DNA of 64,000 nt from Eonycteris spelaea (Eukaryota; Chordata; Mammalia; Chiroptera; Pteropodidae), in assembly GCA_003508835.1 (NCBI GenBank), contig PUFA01000012.1, forward strand, positions 19,200,001-19,264,000, given 5' to 3'. A program made the translations under genes and the position numbers. Shown here piece by piece: positions 13,390 to 24,859 of the stretch. The notes under the pieces are model-generated. The model was not told where the DNA came from. It made no database searches and saw only the letters and a list, made by a program, of their open reading frames with translations. How positions within the stretch are numbered: position 1 is the stretch's first letter; each line of letters opens with the position of its first letter.

Positions 13390-13592
13390 ATAGGTGAAAG
13401 AACGGAGACTTAAAGACAACTAAGGTCACACAATTTTAAAGAATCATAATAAATACTACTTCATATTGCCAGGTATTGCTCTAATGTGCCCTATATGTAT
13501 TGAATTTAACTTGCATAACAGCCCTATGAAATAAATATTATCACATGCCCATTTATGAATGAGAAAAGAGTATAGAGACTGTATGAGCTTGC
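13390..13592 (-). mobile_element. MIR, first part (split by an MLT1 LTR)
   Basis: 'tgccaggtattgctctaatg', 'cataacagccctatgaaata' and 'cccatttatgaatgagaaaa' are reversed MIR 3' sequence. The match stops at about 13592 where an LTR begins and resumes at 14019. A shorter MIR-like scrap precedes it at 13390-13440. Confidence 0.75.
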
Positions 13593-14018
13593 GAGGCTGC
13601 GTAACAAATTACCACAAACTTGGTAGCATAAAATGACAGAAATTTATTCTCTCATGGCTCTGGAGGCTGAAAGTCTGAAATCAAGGTGTCTGCAAGGTCA
13701 TGATCCCTTCACAGGCTCTAGGGAGATTTCTGTATCTTGTCTTTTTTAGTTTTGGTTCCTGCATTATGCCTGGGCTGAAGCTAGATTATTTCATCTCTTT
13801 CGCATGGCCTTCTCCATTCCTGTATATGTCTTCTTGGGTCTTTTATAAAGACACTTGTCACTGGATTTAGGGCCCACCTGAATGATCCAGGATGATCTCA
13901 TCTTGGAATCTTTTACTTAATTAGATCTTCAAAGACTCTTGGTCCAATAAAGTTATGTTCACAGATTCTGGGGCTTAGCATGTAGACATATCTTTTGGGA
14001 GCCACCATTTAGCCCATT
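13593..14018 (-). mobile_element. MLT1-type LTR inserted in a MIR
   Basis: Reading left to right it is the reversed LTR: 'acaaattaccacaaacttgg', 'gacagaaatttattctctca', 'aaatcaaggtgtctgcaagg', 'cacttgtcactggatttagg' and 'gtagacatatcttttgggag'. Complete or nearly so. It interrupts a minus-strand MIR. Confidence 0.85.
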
Positions 14019-14115
14019 ACAGAGAGGCTAAGTAATTTGCAGAATTGGGATTTGAATCCAGTCAGTCTTATCCCAGAGTCTATTCCTTTAACTGCTACAC
14101 TCTTTCTGCTTCCCA
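14019..14115 (-). mobile_element. MIR, second part
   Basis: 'gagaggctaagtaatttgca', 'gggatttgaatccagtcagt' and 'tttaactgctacactctttc' continue the reversed MIR toward its 5' end, after the LTR at 13593-14018. Confidence 0.8.
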
Positions 14116-14285
14116 TAAATGACAGAGGCAGAACTCGATCAAGGCCCTGTGCTCAACTCTACCAGATATACGAAGTGATTCCCACTTAAGGAGCTTACCA
14201 GAAAGGGGAGGTCTCTCTCAACCAAGCCACCACCAGGAACACTTAACTGGCCCTCTAGCTTCACTCTTGCTATAAAATGTCCAGC

Positions 14286-15460
14286 AAGAATCACACATGA
14301 GGTTTGATTGCTCTTAGTATATTTTTTGGCTATGTCTCCATGGGCAAGGGAAAAAAAGAAGAAATAGATAAATGAGACTACATCAAACTAAAAAGCTTAT
14401 GCACAGTAAAGGAAATGATCACAAAGCAAAAAGACAACCTGCTGAATGGGAAAGGATATTCACCAATGATATATCCAATAAGAGGCTACTATCCAAAATA
14501 TGTAAAGAACTCATACAACTTAACAAACAAGCAATTTGATTAAAAAACAGGTAAAGGATATGAATAGACATTTCTCCAAAGATGACATACAGTTGGCCAA
14601 TAGCTATAAGAAAAGATGGTCAGTGTCACTAACCATGAGAGAAATGCAAATTTAAACCATAATGAGCTATCACCTCACACCTGTTAGGATGGCTGTTATC
14701 AGACAAGAAATCACAAGTGTTGGCAAGGATGCAGAGAAAAGGGAAACCTCACACATTGTTGTGGGATTGCAAGTTGGTGTAGCCACTATGTAAAACAGTA
14801 TGAAGGTTCTTCAAAAACTTTTAAATAGAACTACTTCTGGGTATTTATCTGAAAAAAAAAAAAACACTAATTCGAAAATATAGATGCACCCCTATGTTCA
14901 TTGCAGCTTTGTTTACAATTGCCAAGATATGGAAGCAACCTATGTATCCAGATGACTGAATAAAGAAAATGTAGTACATATATACAATGACATAAAAAGC
15001 ATGAAACCTTACCATTTGTGAAAACATGGATGGAGCTAGAGGGTGTTATGCTAAGTGAAATAAATCAGAGAAAGACAAATATGATATGATTCCACTTATA
15101 TGTGAAATCTAAAAAACATATAAATAAACAAAACAGAAACAAATTCATAGATTCAGAGAACAAAATGATGTTTACCAGATAAGAGCATGGTTAGGGGACA
15201 GGGTTAAAAAGGTGAAGGGATTCAGAAATACAAACTGGCAGTTACAAAACAGTCATGGGGATATAGAATACAGTACAGGGAATACAGTCCATAACATTGT
15301 AAAGACTATGTATGGTGCCAGGTGCATACTAGACTAATTGAGGGGATCACTTTATAAGTTATATAAATGTCTAACCACTATGCTGCACACCTGAAACTAA
15401 TATAATATTTAACGTCAATTGTAATTAAAATTAAAAAAAAAAAAAGAATCACACCTGAGG
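14286..15460 (+). mobile_element. 5'-truncated L1 with target-site duplications
   Basis: About 1.14 kb of L1 (roughly 14303-15443) containing the end of ORF2 and the 3' UTR, with an A-rich tail before 15444. It is flanked by a 17-bp target-site duplication, aagaatcacacatgagg at 14286-14302 and aagaatcacacctgagg at 15444-15460, with one mismatch. ORF2-like sequence includes the 'caaactaaaaagcttatgcacag' and 'gggtatttatctg' regions, but stop codons and frameshifts leave no usable reading frame. The well-kept duplication indicates a fairly young copy. Confidence 0.93.
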
Positions 15461-15461
15461 C

Positions 15462-15625
15462 TCAGAGCGCTTACTCTGGTGTGGGACCAGGCAGGTTAAC
15501 CTCTCTGAGATTCAGTTTCCTCTTCTGTGAAACAGCGATAATATAATCTACTCCATAGATTTATCATGTACGTAATGAGTATTAACAAAATCTCAGCATC
15601 AGGCACACACACATGCTTAGTAAAA
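15462..15625 (+). mobile_element. MIR fragment
   Basis: 'ggcaggttaacctctctgag', 'attcagtttcctcttctgtg' and the 3' part 'tcaggcacacacacatgctt' then 'agtaaaagg' fit MIR from core to 3' end. It abuts the L1 at 14286-15460. Confidence 0.75.
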
Positions 15626-15689
15626 GGTCCTTGCTCCTCTTCTCTCTTCCATCCAATCAGTACCCACACAGAGATAACTATGGTCATTG

Positions 15690-15990
15690 GCTGGTTTGGA
15701 TTGGGGTCCTGGGATTGAAGGAGAGAGAAGGAAAGCTCCAAGGATTTGGGCCTCTGCACCTGGAGGATAGAGGTGCCATTCAGGGAGCCAAGTATAGCAG
15801 AGGAGGGATAGCAGGAGAGTTGGGGTTGGGAGAGCAAGAGGAGATGATGAGCTTGGTTTGGGGGATGTTGAGTTTGAGATGTCTGCGAGACGTCTGAGCA
15901 GAGTTAGTATCTGGATACTATTGAATGGATGAGTCTGGGGTTCAGAGGAGAGGCCTGGGCTGAGAGTTTCCAATGTGCAGGTGATACAAA
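15690..15990 (-). mobile_element. L2 LINE, ORF2 C-terminal region
   Basis: 'gatgttgagtttgagatgtc', 'tgcgagacgtctgagcagag' and 'gagtctggggttcagaggag' followed by 'aggcctgggctgagag' are a close reversed match to the L2 consensus. Open frames on both strands here (for example at 15617-16063) come from this decayed element and are not genes. Confidence 0.85.
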
Positions 15991-16399
15991 GGACAGGAGC
16001 TGATAGGAGAATGTGAGAAGAAAGAAAGAAAAGGATCCAGGAGTGAGGCAAACTTCTTCTCAATGTCTCCTTTCCTTATCCTATCTGCAGCCTGTAAACC
16101 AACCCTGTGGGGTTCAGCCTAGGACTACAAGGGAACTGAGAGATCACATCCCTCTTCATGCTCCCTGCTCAGTCTGGGATTAGACATGGCTCTGAGGGCG
16201 GTCACTCAGTTTGGAGCAGGGGCCGCCTTTTGTTTGTGTGCTGAACGAGGCATCAACAGGAACACAGTTAAAAGTGAGAGGTATTACTGAGGGTGTAGGA
16301 GAAAGAGTACTTTTGTGTGCTGTACAGGGCAGTAGAAGTTGCTATAATGTTTCTACATGGATGTGCGGCAATTTGTATCAAAAACCTTAAAAAACACGC

Positions 16400-16855
16400 T
16401 TGTGTATTTCACTATTACTAATTTTTTCTTAAAAAATCATTTCTTGAGGGAATGAAGATATATGTAATATGCTGCTCATCAAAGCATTGTTCATAATTGT
16501 GGAAAATGAAAACAGTCTTAATGTCCACACTACAGGAACACCCTGCATGATTTTGCTATCACAGAACACCATGTAGCCCTTAAAATAGATGATATAGAAG
16601 TATATGCATTAACATGGAAAGATGTTCACTATATATTTTGATGTGAAAAAAGCAACAAAAAGCCTGTGTAAGTGACCAACTGATTGTTTAAAAATAGAAG
16701 TATTTGTATTCGCATGTGTAGAAAAAATATGGAATACTATGCATGAGAATGTTGAGTAGCTGTTTCTCAGTAGTGGGATAAAGAATAATATTACTTTTTC
16801 TTCCTATTTCTAAATAGTTTTTTGCAATGAGCTTGTATTGCCTTTACACCTGGAA
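16400..16855 (+). mobile_element. Old L1 3' UTR
   Basis: 'gcattgttcataattgtgga', 'cttaatgtccacactacagg', 'ttaacatggaaagatgttca', 'atatggaatactatgcatga' and 'ttgcaatgagcttgtattgc' follow the order of an L1ME-type 3' end. Confidence 0.75.
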
Positions 16856-17325
16856 AAACAACAGAACCAGAGCCATTCCCTAAAAAGAGTGGGAGAGATG
16901 GAAGATCTTGTTGAGTGGTTTTCATCGATGTCACATGGAAGATGTGTTTGAGTTTCTGGAGAAGAGCCTGTAATGCAGGCCCCACAGCCCACTGAGGAAG
17001 CTGAGGGAGGGTCTCGGGAGCAAGAGCCACTTTCCGTTGTCAGAGTCCAATATCTGGAGGACCTGGGGACACAAAGATTTAAATTCCTTGTTCTTGTGGA
17101 CCCAAGAGGATGCATGACTCATTTGTTATAAGTGTTCCAGGCCCTCTCAGGTCTCTGCTGTTATCAAAAATAATATTACGAAAAATCAGAATTCAATGCA
17201 GGATCAGATAGATGATGCAGGCTTTGCAAATGTTGTTTTCCAGTGATCAGTCATTCTCTAAATCTTGCATTGAAAATGCTGGCAAGCGTTGCAGACTGAC
17301 TGAGGCACAGACCTGCTCAGTCGTT

Positions 17326-17540
17326 GCGGTGGGGATGTTGTCTGGGAGTCAAGAGGCCTGGGTTTAACTCATGGCTCCCCTCACTTGAAAATGGTGTGCA
17401 CTTGAGCAGGTGACTTCAAGGTTCAGGTGCTTAGCAGCAAAATAAGAAATACTGGTACATTGCCATTAGGGGTTTTATGAGGATTAAATGAGATAATTGG
17501 GGCAAAGTTTTCAGTATATGGTCTGGCAATGTATAAGAGC
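17326..17540 (+). mobile_element. MIR SINE, nearly complete
   Basis: 'gtcaagaggcctgggtttaa', 'cttgagcaggtgacttcaag', 'tatgaggattaaatgagata' and 'tggtctggcaatgtataag' span MIR from its tRNA-like head to its 3' end. Confidence 0.85.
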
Positions 17541-17559
17541 AGTTGCTCTGCTCTCTGCC

Positions 17560-17835
17560 TAAAACACTTTTCTGGATGCTCACACTTTATTCAGGTCTTG
17601 GCTTGGAAAGGTTTCTCTGACACTCTTATGTAAATCACCACCCACCCCCTTCCCATCACTCTCTATTCTTTTCCCCAGTGGGTTATCCTTCATAGAACTA
17701 TTATAATCAGTTATTATATTATATAGGAATAGGTGAGCTCCAAGGAAGCAGGGTCTTGTCCCCTTTGCTCATGGCTGAGGCGCCAGAGTCTAGATAAGTG
17801 TCCAGCATATAGTAAATGCCCAGTAAATGAATGAC
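17560..17835 (+). mobile_element. L2 LINE 3' end
   Basis: 'ggtgagctccaaggaagcag' then 'ggtcttgtcccctttgctca' and 'gtccagcatatagtaaatgc' then 'ccagtaaatgaatga' match the L2 3' UTR through its short terminal repeat. Confidence 0.85.
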
Positions 17836-18289
17836 CATACATCTTTATTTGAATAAGTGTATATATGTATATCAGTTTCTCACTATTATTGTTAGTATTA
17901 AATGCATTATTCACTGAATGAACGAATGAATGAATACGCATCAGTTATTTTCATGCAATCATTATCCTTAACTGCTATGTGAGCAATAGGTCTTTGCCAA
18001 GGGAAGGATGAGGCTTAAATACAATAATTTGCTCAGATTCTTTGGTTCAGAAGTATTTTAGATAAATGCTCACAAGTAGGGTGTCTATTTGCTGATGGAT
18101 GTCACAGGTCTCCCTGAGTTGTGAGGAAGAGATTTTTTAGATACAGGAGTCAATTTATCAACTTGTGGAAAAGGTTACTTTCTTCTTGACCTTTGTGAGC
18201 AGTTATACAGTGATAGCATTTAGGCAGAATTGCCACTCCACTTTTTCCAATCTGTAAAGCATTGTAGAAATTGAACACAGAGTGGTAGG

Positions 18290-18470
18290 CAATGTGGTAT
18301 AATGGCGAGGCAGGTATTGAAATCAGATCAACTTAGGCTTGAATTTTAGCTCCACAACTTGCTGTCATCATGATCTCAGATAAATTAGTTGAGCTGTCAA
18401 AGCCTAGTTCTTGATCTATCAATTGGAGACAATATTGGCCTCACTTAACATGACACCTGAAATACAATAA
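18290..18470 (+). mobile_element. MIR SINE
   Basis: 'gtggtataatggcgaggcag', 'aggcttgaattttagctcca' and 'atctatcaattggagacaat' give the MIR head, B-box region and core. Confidence 0.8.
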
Positions 18471-18604
18471 TGTCCCCCAAATATCAGTCTCCTCTCTTCA
18501 ACTGACCATTTATGAGAAAACTAGTGGGAAGATGTGAGATTTGTAAAGGGATATGAATCTTTTTCTTGTTAAGTATATGAAATGGAAGCCCAGAGGTAGT
18601 ATGG

Positions 18605-18835
18605 TTTTGGAATAAGGCAGGAATAGCTTAACACTCTGAATTTGAATTCAAATACCTATTGTTGGATCCTGGCTCTACCACTTAAGGAGACCAGTAATCT
18701 TGATTTAGTAATGGTGATGGTGATGGTGACGGTTTCGGTGACGGTGACAACAAGGATTCTATAATGTTGATAGCACCAAGCTCACAAATGCCTGGAACAT
18801 GATTAGCATTTAGTAAACATTAGCTACCAAAGTGA
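18605..18835 (+). mobile_element. MIR interrupted by a hexamer repeat
   Basis: The MIR head ('gaattcaaatacctattgtt', 'ggatcctggctctaccactt') and the MIR 3' end ('aatgcctggaacatgattag', 'catttagtaaacattagcta') are separated by a (GGTGAT)n array instead of the MIR core. Confidence 0.75.
18710..18750. repeat. (GGTGAT/GGTGAC)n minisatellite
   Basis: About six imperfect tandem copies of ggtgat drifting to ggtgac. It sits inside the MIR at 18605-18835. Confidence 0.9.
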
Positions 18836-18839
18836 TTTA

Positions 18840-21238
18840 TTATTGCAAATGGACCATAAAATATAGTGTCCGAATTGGGACACTTTCAAAAATGAAATTG
18901 GATGTAATTAATAATTAAAGCAAGACAATAGGGATAAACTGGGATGGCCTGGGGCAAATGGAGGAGTCCTAGGTTACCCTATTGTTATCAGGACACCTGC
19001 CGCTGAAGAACGGACACCCCGCCTTGGAAATATTTAAGCAGATGACAGGAGTATCAGAGAGCCAATCCCAACCTGCCCTGGATACACTCAGCACTGGTTC
19101 TCTCTTCTCCATTTAAAGCTTTCCTGATTCCACTGGAACCCCATCTATAAGATGACTAAAATACTAGTTTTCTTAGTTTGAATCTCATTGGAAGGAGAGA
19201 GGTTTGAAGAATTTCTGCTCCTTTGTTTCTGATAACTGGCTTGGGAATCCGCACAGGTTTCAGGCTTCTTGTGGGCAGACTCTAAGGAAGAATGGGTGAA
19301 GCATAATGATCAGCTTGCTGGGGCCTCAGCCAACCTGCCCTGGTGTTCAGAGAAGCCCTAAAGTCTTACATTCCACCCAAAACAAAGTTAAGGAATTCAT
19401 ATCTGGCCTCATGTTGTCCTCCAATCTGAAAGCAAGACTCGGGAATGATTTTATAACCCAAGAAGTTGTTATTTTTTCTCCCTCTAAACTTTATTAGGTT
19501 AATCAAAATAAAAATATTCTCCTTCCCAAATTAGGCTTGAATTGGATTTTCTATGCTTTGGGGGAATGTCAGAACCTCTTTGCTGTTCTAAGGATGCTTC
19601 CTTAACCTATTTCTTATTAGAGTTCCAAGTCCTCTTGGGTCTCTTCTGTAATCAAAAATAAGATAAATGATCAGCATCAGATTACCAAGCAAACTCTCTT
19701 CCCTATGGGCAGTGCAGTGGGGACTAAGTTTTTACCTGCAGCATCTGCAAAATGCTCTCTCCAAAACCTAACAGAGAGCACAGCCTCAGCAAATACCTCA
19801 CTCGAAAGTATTTCCCACAAATTCTCTAGTTAGAATTCCTTTTATGTTTTAAAGTTCTTCAAATGTTTAAGAATTGATATAATACTTAAGTGTCATACTC
19901 CTCTACCTGAATAAGAGTTCTCTGAAATTAGCATTTGGGCTATATTATGATGTTTTTACTAATACTTCTTATGACTTTTTCTAATTACAAATATGTCCTC
20001 CTAGTCCTTTGGTTTATGAAGAAGTGGGTACTTTAAGAGCAAGTACCATATTTTATCCCCCACCTTCAGATGAGAAGACAGAAGAGAGTTTAGTCTTCTC
20101 ATGGATACATTTTATATTCAGAAGTTGACAATAATCAGTAACTAAATTTTATAAGTAGCCTAAACTAAAAAGAAAAGGCAGAAATTTTGGCAAGTTTTAA
20201 ATGTAGTAAACTTTATATATAGTTCAAAACCTCATTTTCAGTAAATAAAAATATTTGGCAGAGAATTAATTTTGGGGCTACTGTATTATTTGGGAAATTG
20301 CCTATTTGGTTATTTGGTTTGGTTATTTGATCATTTAGCATATTGATGATTCAGTTCACAGTGCTATAGTGTCTCAGGCTTCAGGACTAACCCAAGGACA
20401 GAATATATTTTTACATAAGGCACTCAAGGATGCTGATAATTGAGAAGGTATAGCAAGACGTTTTCAGGGGAAAGGCAAGGGCTAGGTGTTGGGGAGGACA
20501 TGTGTAAATACCATGGGGACAAAGTTCAGATTGAATGTTTCCAGTTAGTAGTTCTGATATGGGTGGAAGAAGGATGGGAATGAAAGCCGGTTGGGAATTA
20601 GCAAAAATGGGAGCTGTGGTAGAGGTCCCAGGTAGCCACCTTCAAACCCAGGTGGTATGTGTGGCTCCCTTTGTTATATAGGTAGATAGATCCAGGGCAC
20701 ACCTTGGTGGGGTGGGCTGGGGTCCAGTGCCTGGCTTAAAGGGTTGGGACCAGGACAAATACCAGGAACTGCTTTTCAGTAGTGACATGTCAGTCCTTGC
20801 AAATTTTCATCCAGTTCCATATCTCTTCTCTTCTGCCCTTGTAATTATATGGAGTTAGAGAGGTATAACATTACTGTGAATGTATATGGAACAGGGCCTG
20901 TAAAACATAGATCCCTTTTAATTGTTATGAACTATTTTTTAAAAACTAACTTTGAAATTAAGTAGACACAAGGAGCTGCTTTCTAGGGAGGTGGGGGGGC
21001 ACTTAGGAACGTGATACAGTTTGTGGCTGAATGGCATGCTAAGTGATAGATGAGATGAGAAGAAGATGGGGTGGGGAATGGGGATAGAGAGCACCCTGAA
21101 AAGGGGTGACAATGCAGGAAAAGATGCTTACTTTCAGAGACAAGGGGAAAGGAAAAAGATGAATGAGAATCATTTACTTTGAACTGGAAAGAATTTAAAG
21201 ATTGATCAAAACAAAACCTTCCCTCTATAAAGGAGGTC
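18840..21238. other. Intronic stretch, nothing firmly recognised
   Basis: About 2.4 kb without an identifiable exon, RNA or clear repeat. Local features are AT-rich segments (19.8-20.3 kb) and an imperfect 'ttatttggtt' reiteration near 20310-20330. Confidence 0.5.
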
Positions 21239-21239
21239 A

Positions 21240-21322
21240 CTGCATCACAGAGAGGTTAAACAAACTGCCCAAGATCACACAGGGAGCTGGTGGCACGTCT
21301 AGGACTCTAGTCTAGAACATCA
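21240..21322 (-). mobile_element. MIR fragment
   Basis: 'cacagagaggttaaacaaac' then 'tgcccaagatcacacaggga' and 'gctggtggcacgtctaggac' are the reversed MIR core. Confidence 0.85.
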
Positions 21323-21329
21323 TAAAAGA

Positions 21330-22240
21330 GATTTAAAGGTACAAAAGGAGGACTCCAGAGAAAGCAAAGAGATTTTCTTAGGCTCTGAATTTAAGATGAT
21401 TACTTGTCTGACACAGATAACAAAGAAAAAGGCAAGAATTAATTTTATTTTCCTTGGGGAACTAAGGGCTTACTTGCTCATGATCGCCCTGTGTGAATCC
21501 ACCTCCCAATAAACAAAACAGGCAGTCAGCATTAAAAGTTGCACTGCTTCCCAGGATTTCTTAGACAGTTCACAGGAGCTGAGATGACGGTATTTATTTA
21601 TTACATCATTCATCACTCATATGGCTTCTGCTTGCAGTAATTCTGCAAAGTCGGGGAAAGCTTTTCATGTGAGAAGCAGAAGGGAAATGAGTTGCTGGCT
21701 GTAATGTGCAAATTAGACTTCCTTGGGTCATCAATTTTATGCCATGAGGATATTAGATATTATGCAACAAAATGCCAACCTGTGGAATCTCACTATGGGC
21801 ATTACATTGAGTTTGGAATTCACCCTCTGCATTGTCATATCTTGTGTCCTCCAAATGGGTCCGAATTCCTATTGATCATTGACAGCTTGTGGTCTGTCAG
21901 TCCTTTCTGGGTCTATTGTACCTGACGTAATCCTAATATTCACCTGTGTCAGGAAAGGAACCAACGATCTGGATAATAACCCATTGAACTACATTAAGTA
22001 GATGGGAGGAACAAACTCTGGAAATCAAGGTCTTCACCAGGAACATACACTCAAATCCACGTACATGATTGTTTGTGAGACTGTAAACTTTATGAGACAG
22101 TTTTTTTTTCCTGCCCTCCAGATGTTTTCTTTGTCCTCCTTTATTTCTTCAAACAATTGCCCCAAACATTCGTTTTTTCATAATGAAAACTAATGACACA
22201 GTGTCCATTATTCATTAACATCCCTCCCCGCAAGACTCTA
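21330..22240. other. Intronic stretch, unassigned
   Basis: No exon or repeat recognised. The part at 21590-21710 is unusually free of repeat character and has several 'taatt/aaatta' cores. It is noted only as a candidate conserved non-coding segment. Confidence 0.45.
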
Positions 22241-22242
22241 GG

Positions 22243-22412
22243 ACAGTGGTTCTCAAAGTGTGGCCCCATCACTTAGAAATACAAATACTGAGTCTCTTGC
22301 CAGATCTTCTGAATCAGAACTTCTGGGGCTGGGGCCCAGCACTCTGTGTTTTAGCAAACCTCTAGGTGATTCTGATGTAGTTCAAATGAGAGAACAGCTG
22401 CTCTGAGGGGAG
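22243..22412. mobile_element. MER5A-type hAT MITE
   Basis: Starts 'cagtggttctcaaagtgtgg', then 'cttctgaatcagaacttctg', 'ggcccagcactctgtgtttt' and 'ctaggtgattctgatgtagt'. This is MER5A from the left terminal repeat to near the right end. Confidence 0.92.
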
Positions 22413-22764
22413 ACAATGCATGATCCCTCCCTCATGAATAAGAGCCTCAGTGGTCGAAGATTCCTCAAGGGGTCACAGATTTCCCTGACCTACTTATAAG
22501 AACATAAGGCAGGATGTTCTTGGTCCTTTTAAGAGATGCCATCTGAATTTGGGGGAAGAAATGCACTAAAGAAGAGCCATATGGCAATGAAAAGCAAAGG
22601 ACTTTGCACAGTCACAACTGCCCTCCAAGCCATGGAGGAGAGAAAATGCCTACAAGGAAGGCAATGATGAAACTCAGGGGCAACCAATGAATTTGGATAA
22701 TGAGTTTACCCTATATCACAATTTACACTAGTTAATAACAAGCTATTAGAGTAAATGGAAAAGA

Positions 22765-23000
22765 TCATGAAGGACTTAGGAGCCAAACATAGCTTCATTC
22801 AAGTTCCAGCTCCATCTCTTATGAGCTATGTGACATCGCTGAATAAGTTACCTAGCTTTACTCAGTCTCAGTTTCCTCAAATGTGAATAGAGAGAAGGGC
22901 AGTTCCTACCTCCCTGGGATGTACCAATTAAATAGGGTGAGGTATAGTGACGGCCCAACCCAGCAGCTGGTAAATAGAAGGGCCTAGAGAAAGTTAGCAG
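22765..23000 (+). mobile_element. MIR SINE
   Basis: 'caagttccagctccatctct', 'gagctatgtgacatcgctga', 'ctcagtttcctcaaatgtga' and 'gttcctacctccctgggatg' are MIR in order. Confidence 0.85.
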
Positions 23001-23723
23001 CTATATTTACTATTTTTAGTATTCCTGACTCATTGTCCACTGTATTGGTACATGGAAAAGGGGGAAATATTGAGATGAATGAAGCAGTTAATAAGCAGTG
23101 AAAGGAAATGAGGGCATCATATTAAACGTCAACTTGCTTGTTCTGGATACCGAGGGACCATGTCTCTCATTGGCATGCCCTCCCTCTGCTGGGCACAGCA
23201 GGTGAAGGGTTTAGCTCCCGGTCTCCTTTTGGCCAACAGAAATCCAAAGATGGTCTCCAACCTCACGCAGAAGGAGCGCACAGCTTTCTGAGCACCCCGC
23301 ATCTCTGCGATTGGCCCCCCTCATCTATCTGCGAAGAACACACAGTTCTGCCTTGAGGGTTCTGGGAGGATGTAAACCTTCATTTGGCGTAATTGCTCAG
23401 TGCTAAGTCACTTGCTGTGCTTGTACCAACCACACGGCCAATGCCAATTTCTAGCCTGCTGAGGGCTGCTATTTTCCTCTGCTAAAGGCCATGAGTCCTG
23501 CTGTTTCACATGGCAGAGTGAGAATGCGACAAACTCAGATGGACAGAGCAAGTACCTGTAGACGGCCTTGAGGAGACAGGCTACTGCCTGCATGCGTTCT
23601 GGGAAGTCATTTTACCTCTTCAGCTTCAGTTGTGGCGAGATAGGAATTGGAATTCCTGCCCCCAATTTTCCAGAGATCTGATTTGAAACCATTTTTACTT
23701 AAAAATAGTCTGAGAAGAGTAAC

Positions 23724-23726
<3 letters not shown>
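23001..23726. other. Intronic stretch, unassigned, locally GC-rich
   Basis: 23130-23360 is richer in G, C and CpG than its surroundings, without a CpG-island-like density. No splice-bounded coding frame was found. A MIR-like scrap ('gaagtcattttacctcttca') lies near 23605. Confidence 0.5.

Positions 23727-23727
<1 letters not shown>

Positions 23728-23772
<45 letters not shown>
23728..23772. repeat. (AC)22 microsatellite
   Basis: Uninterrupted dinucleotide repeat. Confidence 0.98.
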
Positions 23773-23776
<4 letters not shown>

Positions 23777-23984
23777 ATCTTTTGACTAAATAAAGTTCTC
23801 AACAAGCTTGAGGTAAAATTATAAGTTCACTTTTACTAATTGCCCAGGACACGGGTGTTCTGTCATAATGTGTTCAGCCCTTTCACTTCCACCTTCACTC
23901 CTGAAACAGTGTTGGTCCCTCTGAGTGTCAATGCTTCCCACCGTTTCCTTGATTCTTATCACTTTAATAGCAGCCTCTATACCC

Positions 23985-24185
23985 TGAGTCAGCTCTCAGT
24001 GTCAGGAACTCTCCTTGATCCTCACAATATTTCTACTATTATCTCCACTCTGCAAATGAAACCGAGGCTTAAATAGCTGCAGGACTTTGCCTCTGGACAT
24101 GTAATTGGAGAAAGCAGTGGAGCTGGGATTTGATGCCAGACCCTTGGGCTCCACAGCCTGTACACTGAGCATTGTGTACAGTGCC
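23985..24185 (-). mobile_element. MIR SINE
   Basis: 'gatcctcacaatatttctac', 'tctgcaaatgaaaccgaggc' and 'ggagctgggatttgatgcca' are the reversed MIR 3' end, core and head. Confidence 0.82.
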
Positions 24186-24639
24186 TCAGATGCAGCCTAT
24201 GTCTAGGTCATGGGATCTTGCAGTTTAAAAGGTGGCTATGGCCTGGGAAAGGGGTTCTATGGAATATGTCTTGATCAGTTAGAGCTCCATGTTGCAAGTG
24301 GCAAAAAAAAAAAAAAAAGAGTTCGTAGTGATTTAATTAATAATGGCTTCATTGTGGCCACAAAAATAGGATTGATTTAAATCAATCAGCATCTGCTCCT
24401 AAAGTGTGGGAAAGGTCAACCCCACCAATCACAAGGCTGATAATATGAGAGGGTGGTTGTCAAAGAATGTACAAGATACCCAAAGAGGCTGTCATGTCAT
24501 CTGGACTAGAGTGGTATGGCTCAGACACATGGCTTAGGGCTACCCTGAACAAATCTGACTTGCTGCTCATTTGCTTCACCTAAGCCATGATGGTAGGTCT
24601 CAGAACAAGTGGCTTTCCACGTTATCTTTCCATAAATCA
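24186..24639. other. Unassigned stretch with a poly-A run
   Basis: A 17-nt A run at about 24303-24319 could be the tail of a retroelement, but the sequence before it is not recognised. Confidence 0.45.
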
Positions 24640-24850
24640 CAAAAGAAGAAAGAGCTCGGGATTAAGGATCAGAAGCTCCTGACTTCTGGTCTTGCTCTGT
24701 CAACACACTGAATCTTTCTGAGCCTTGGTTTTCTGAACTATAAAATGCAGATGATGACACCTATCCTCTCAGAATTATCAAGAAATTTAAATAAAATTAT
24801 CAGTGTGGAAGCTCTTTCAAAAGTATCAAAATATATTTATAAAGTACTAT
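24640..24850 (+). mobile_element. MIR SINE
   Basis: 'gacttctggtcttgctctgt', 'gagccttggttttctgaact' and 'ataaaatgcagatgatgaca' followed by 'cctatcctctcagaatta' are MIR in order. Confidence 0.75.
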
Positions 24851-24859
24851 TTACCATCT

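Noticed and set aside
15496..16063. Overlapping frames on both strands (up to 148 aa)
   Set aside because: The DNA is a decayed L2 ORF2 fragment together with MIR and unassigned flanks.
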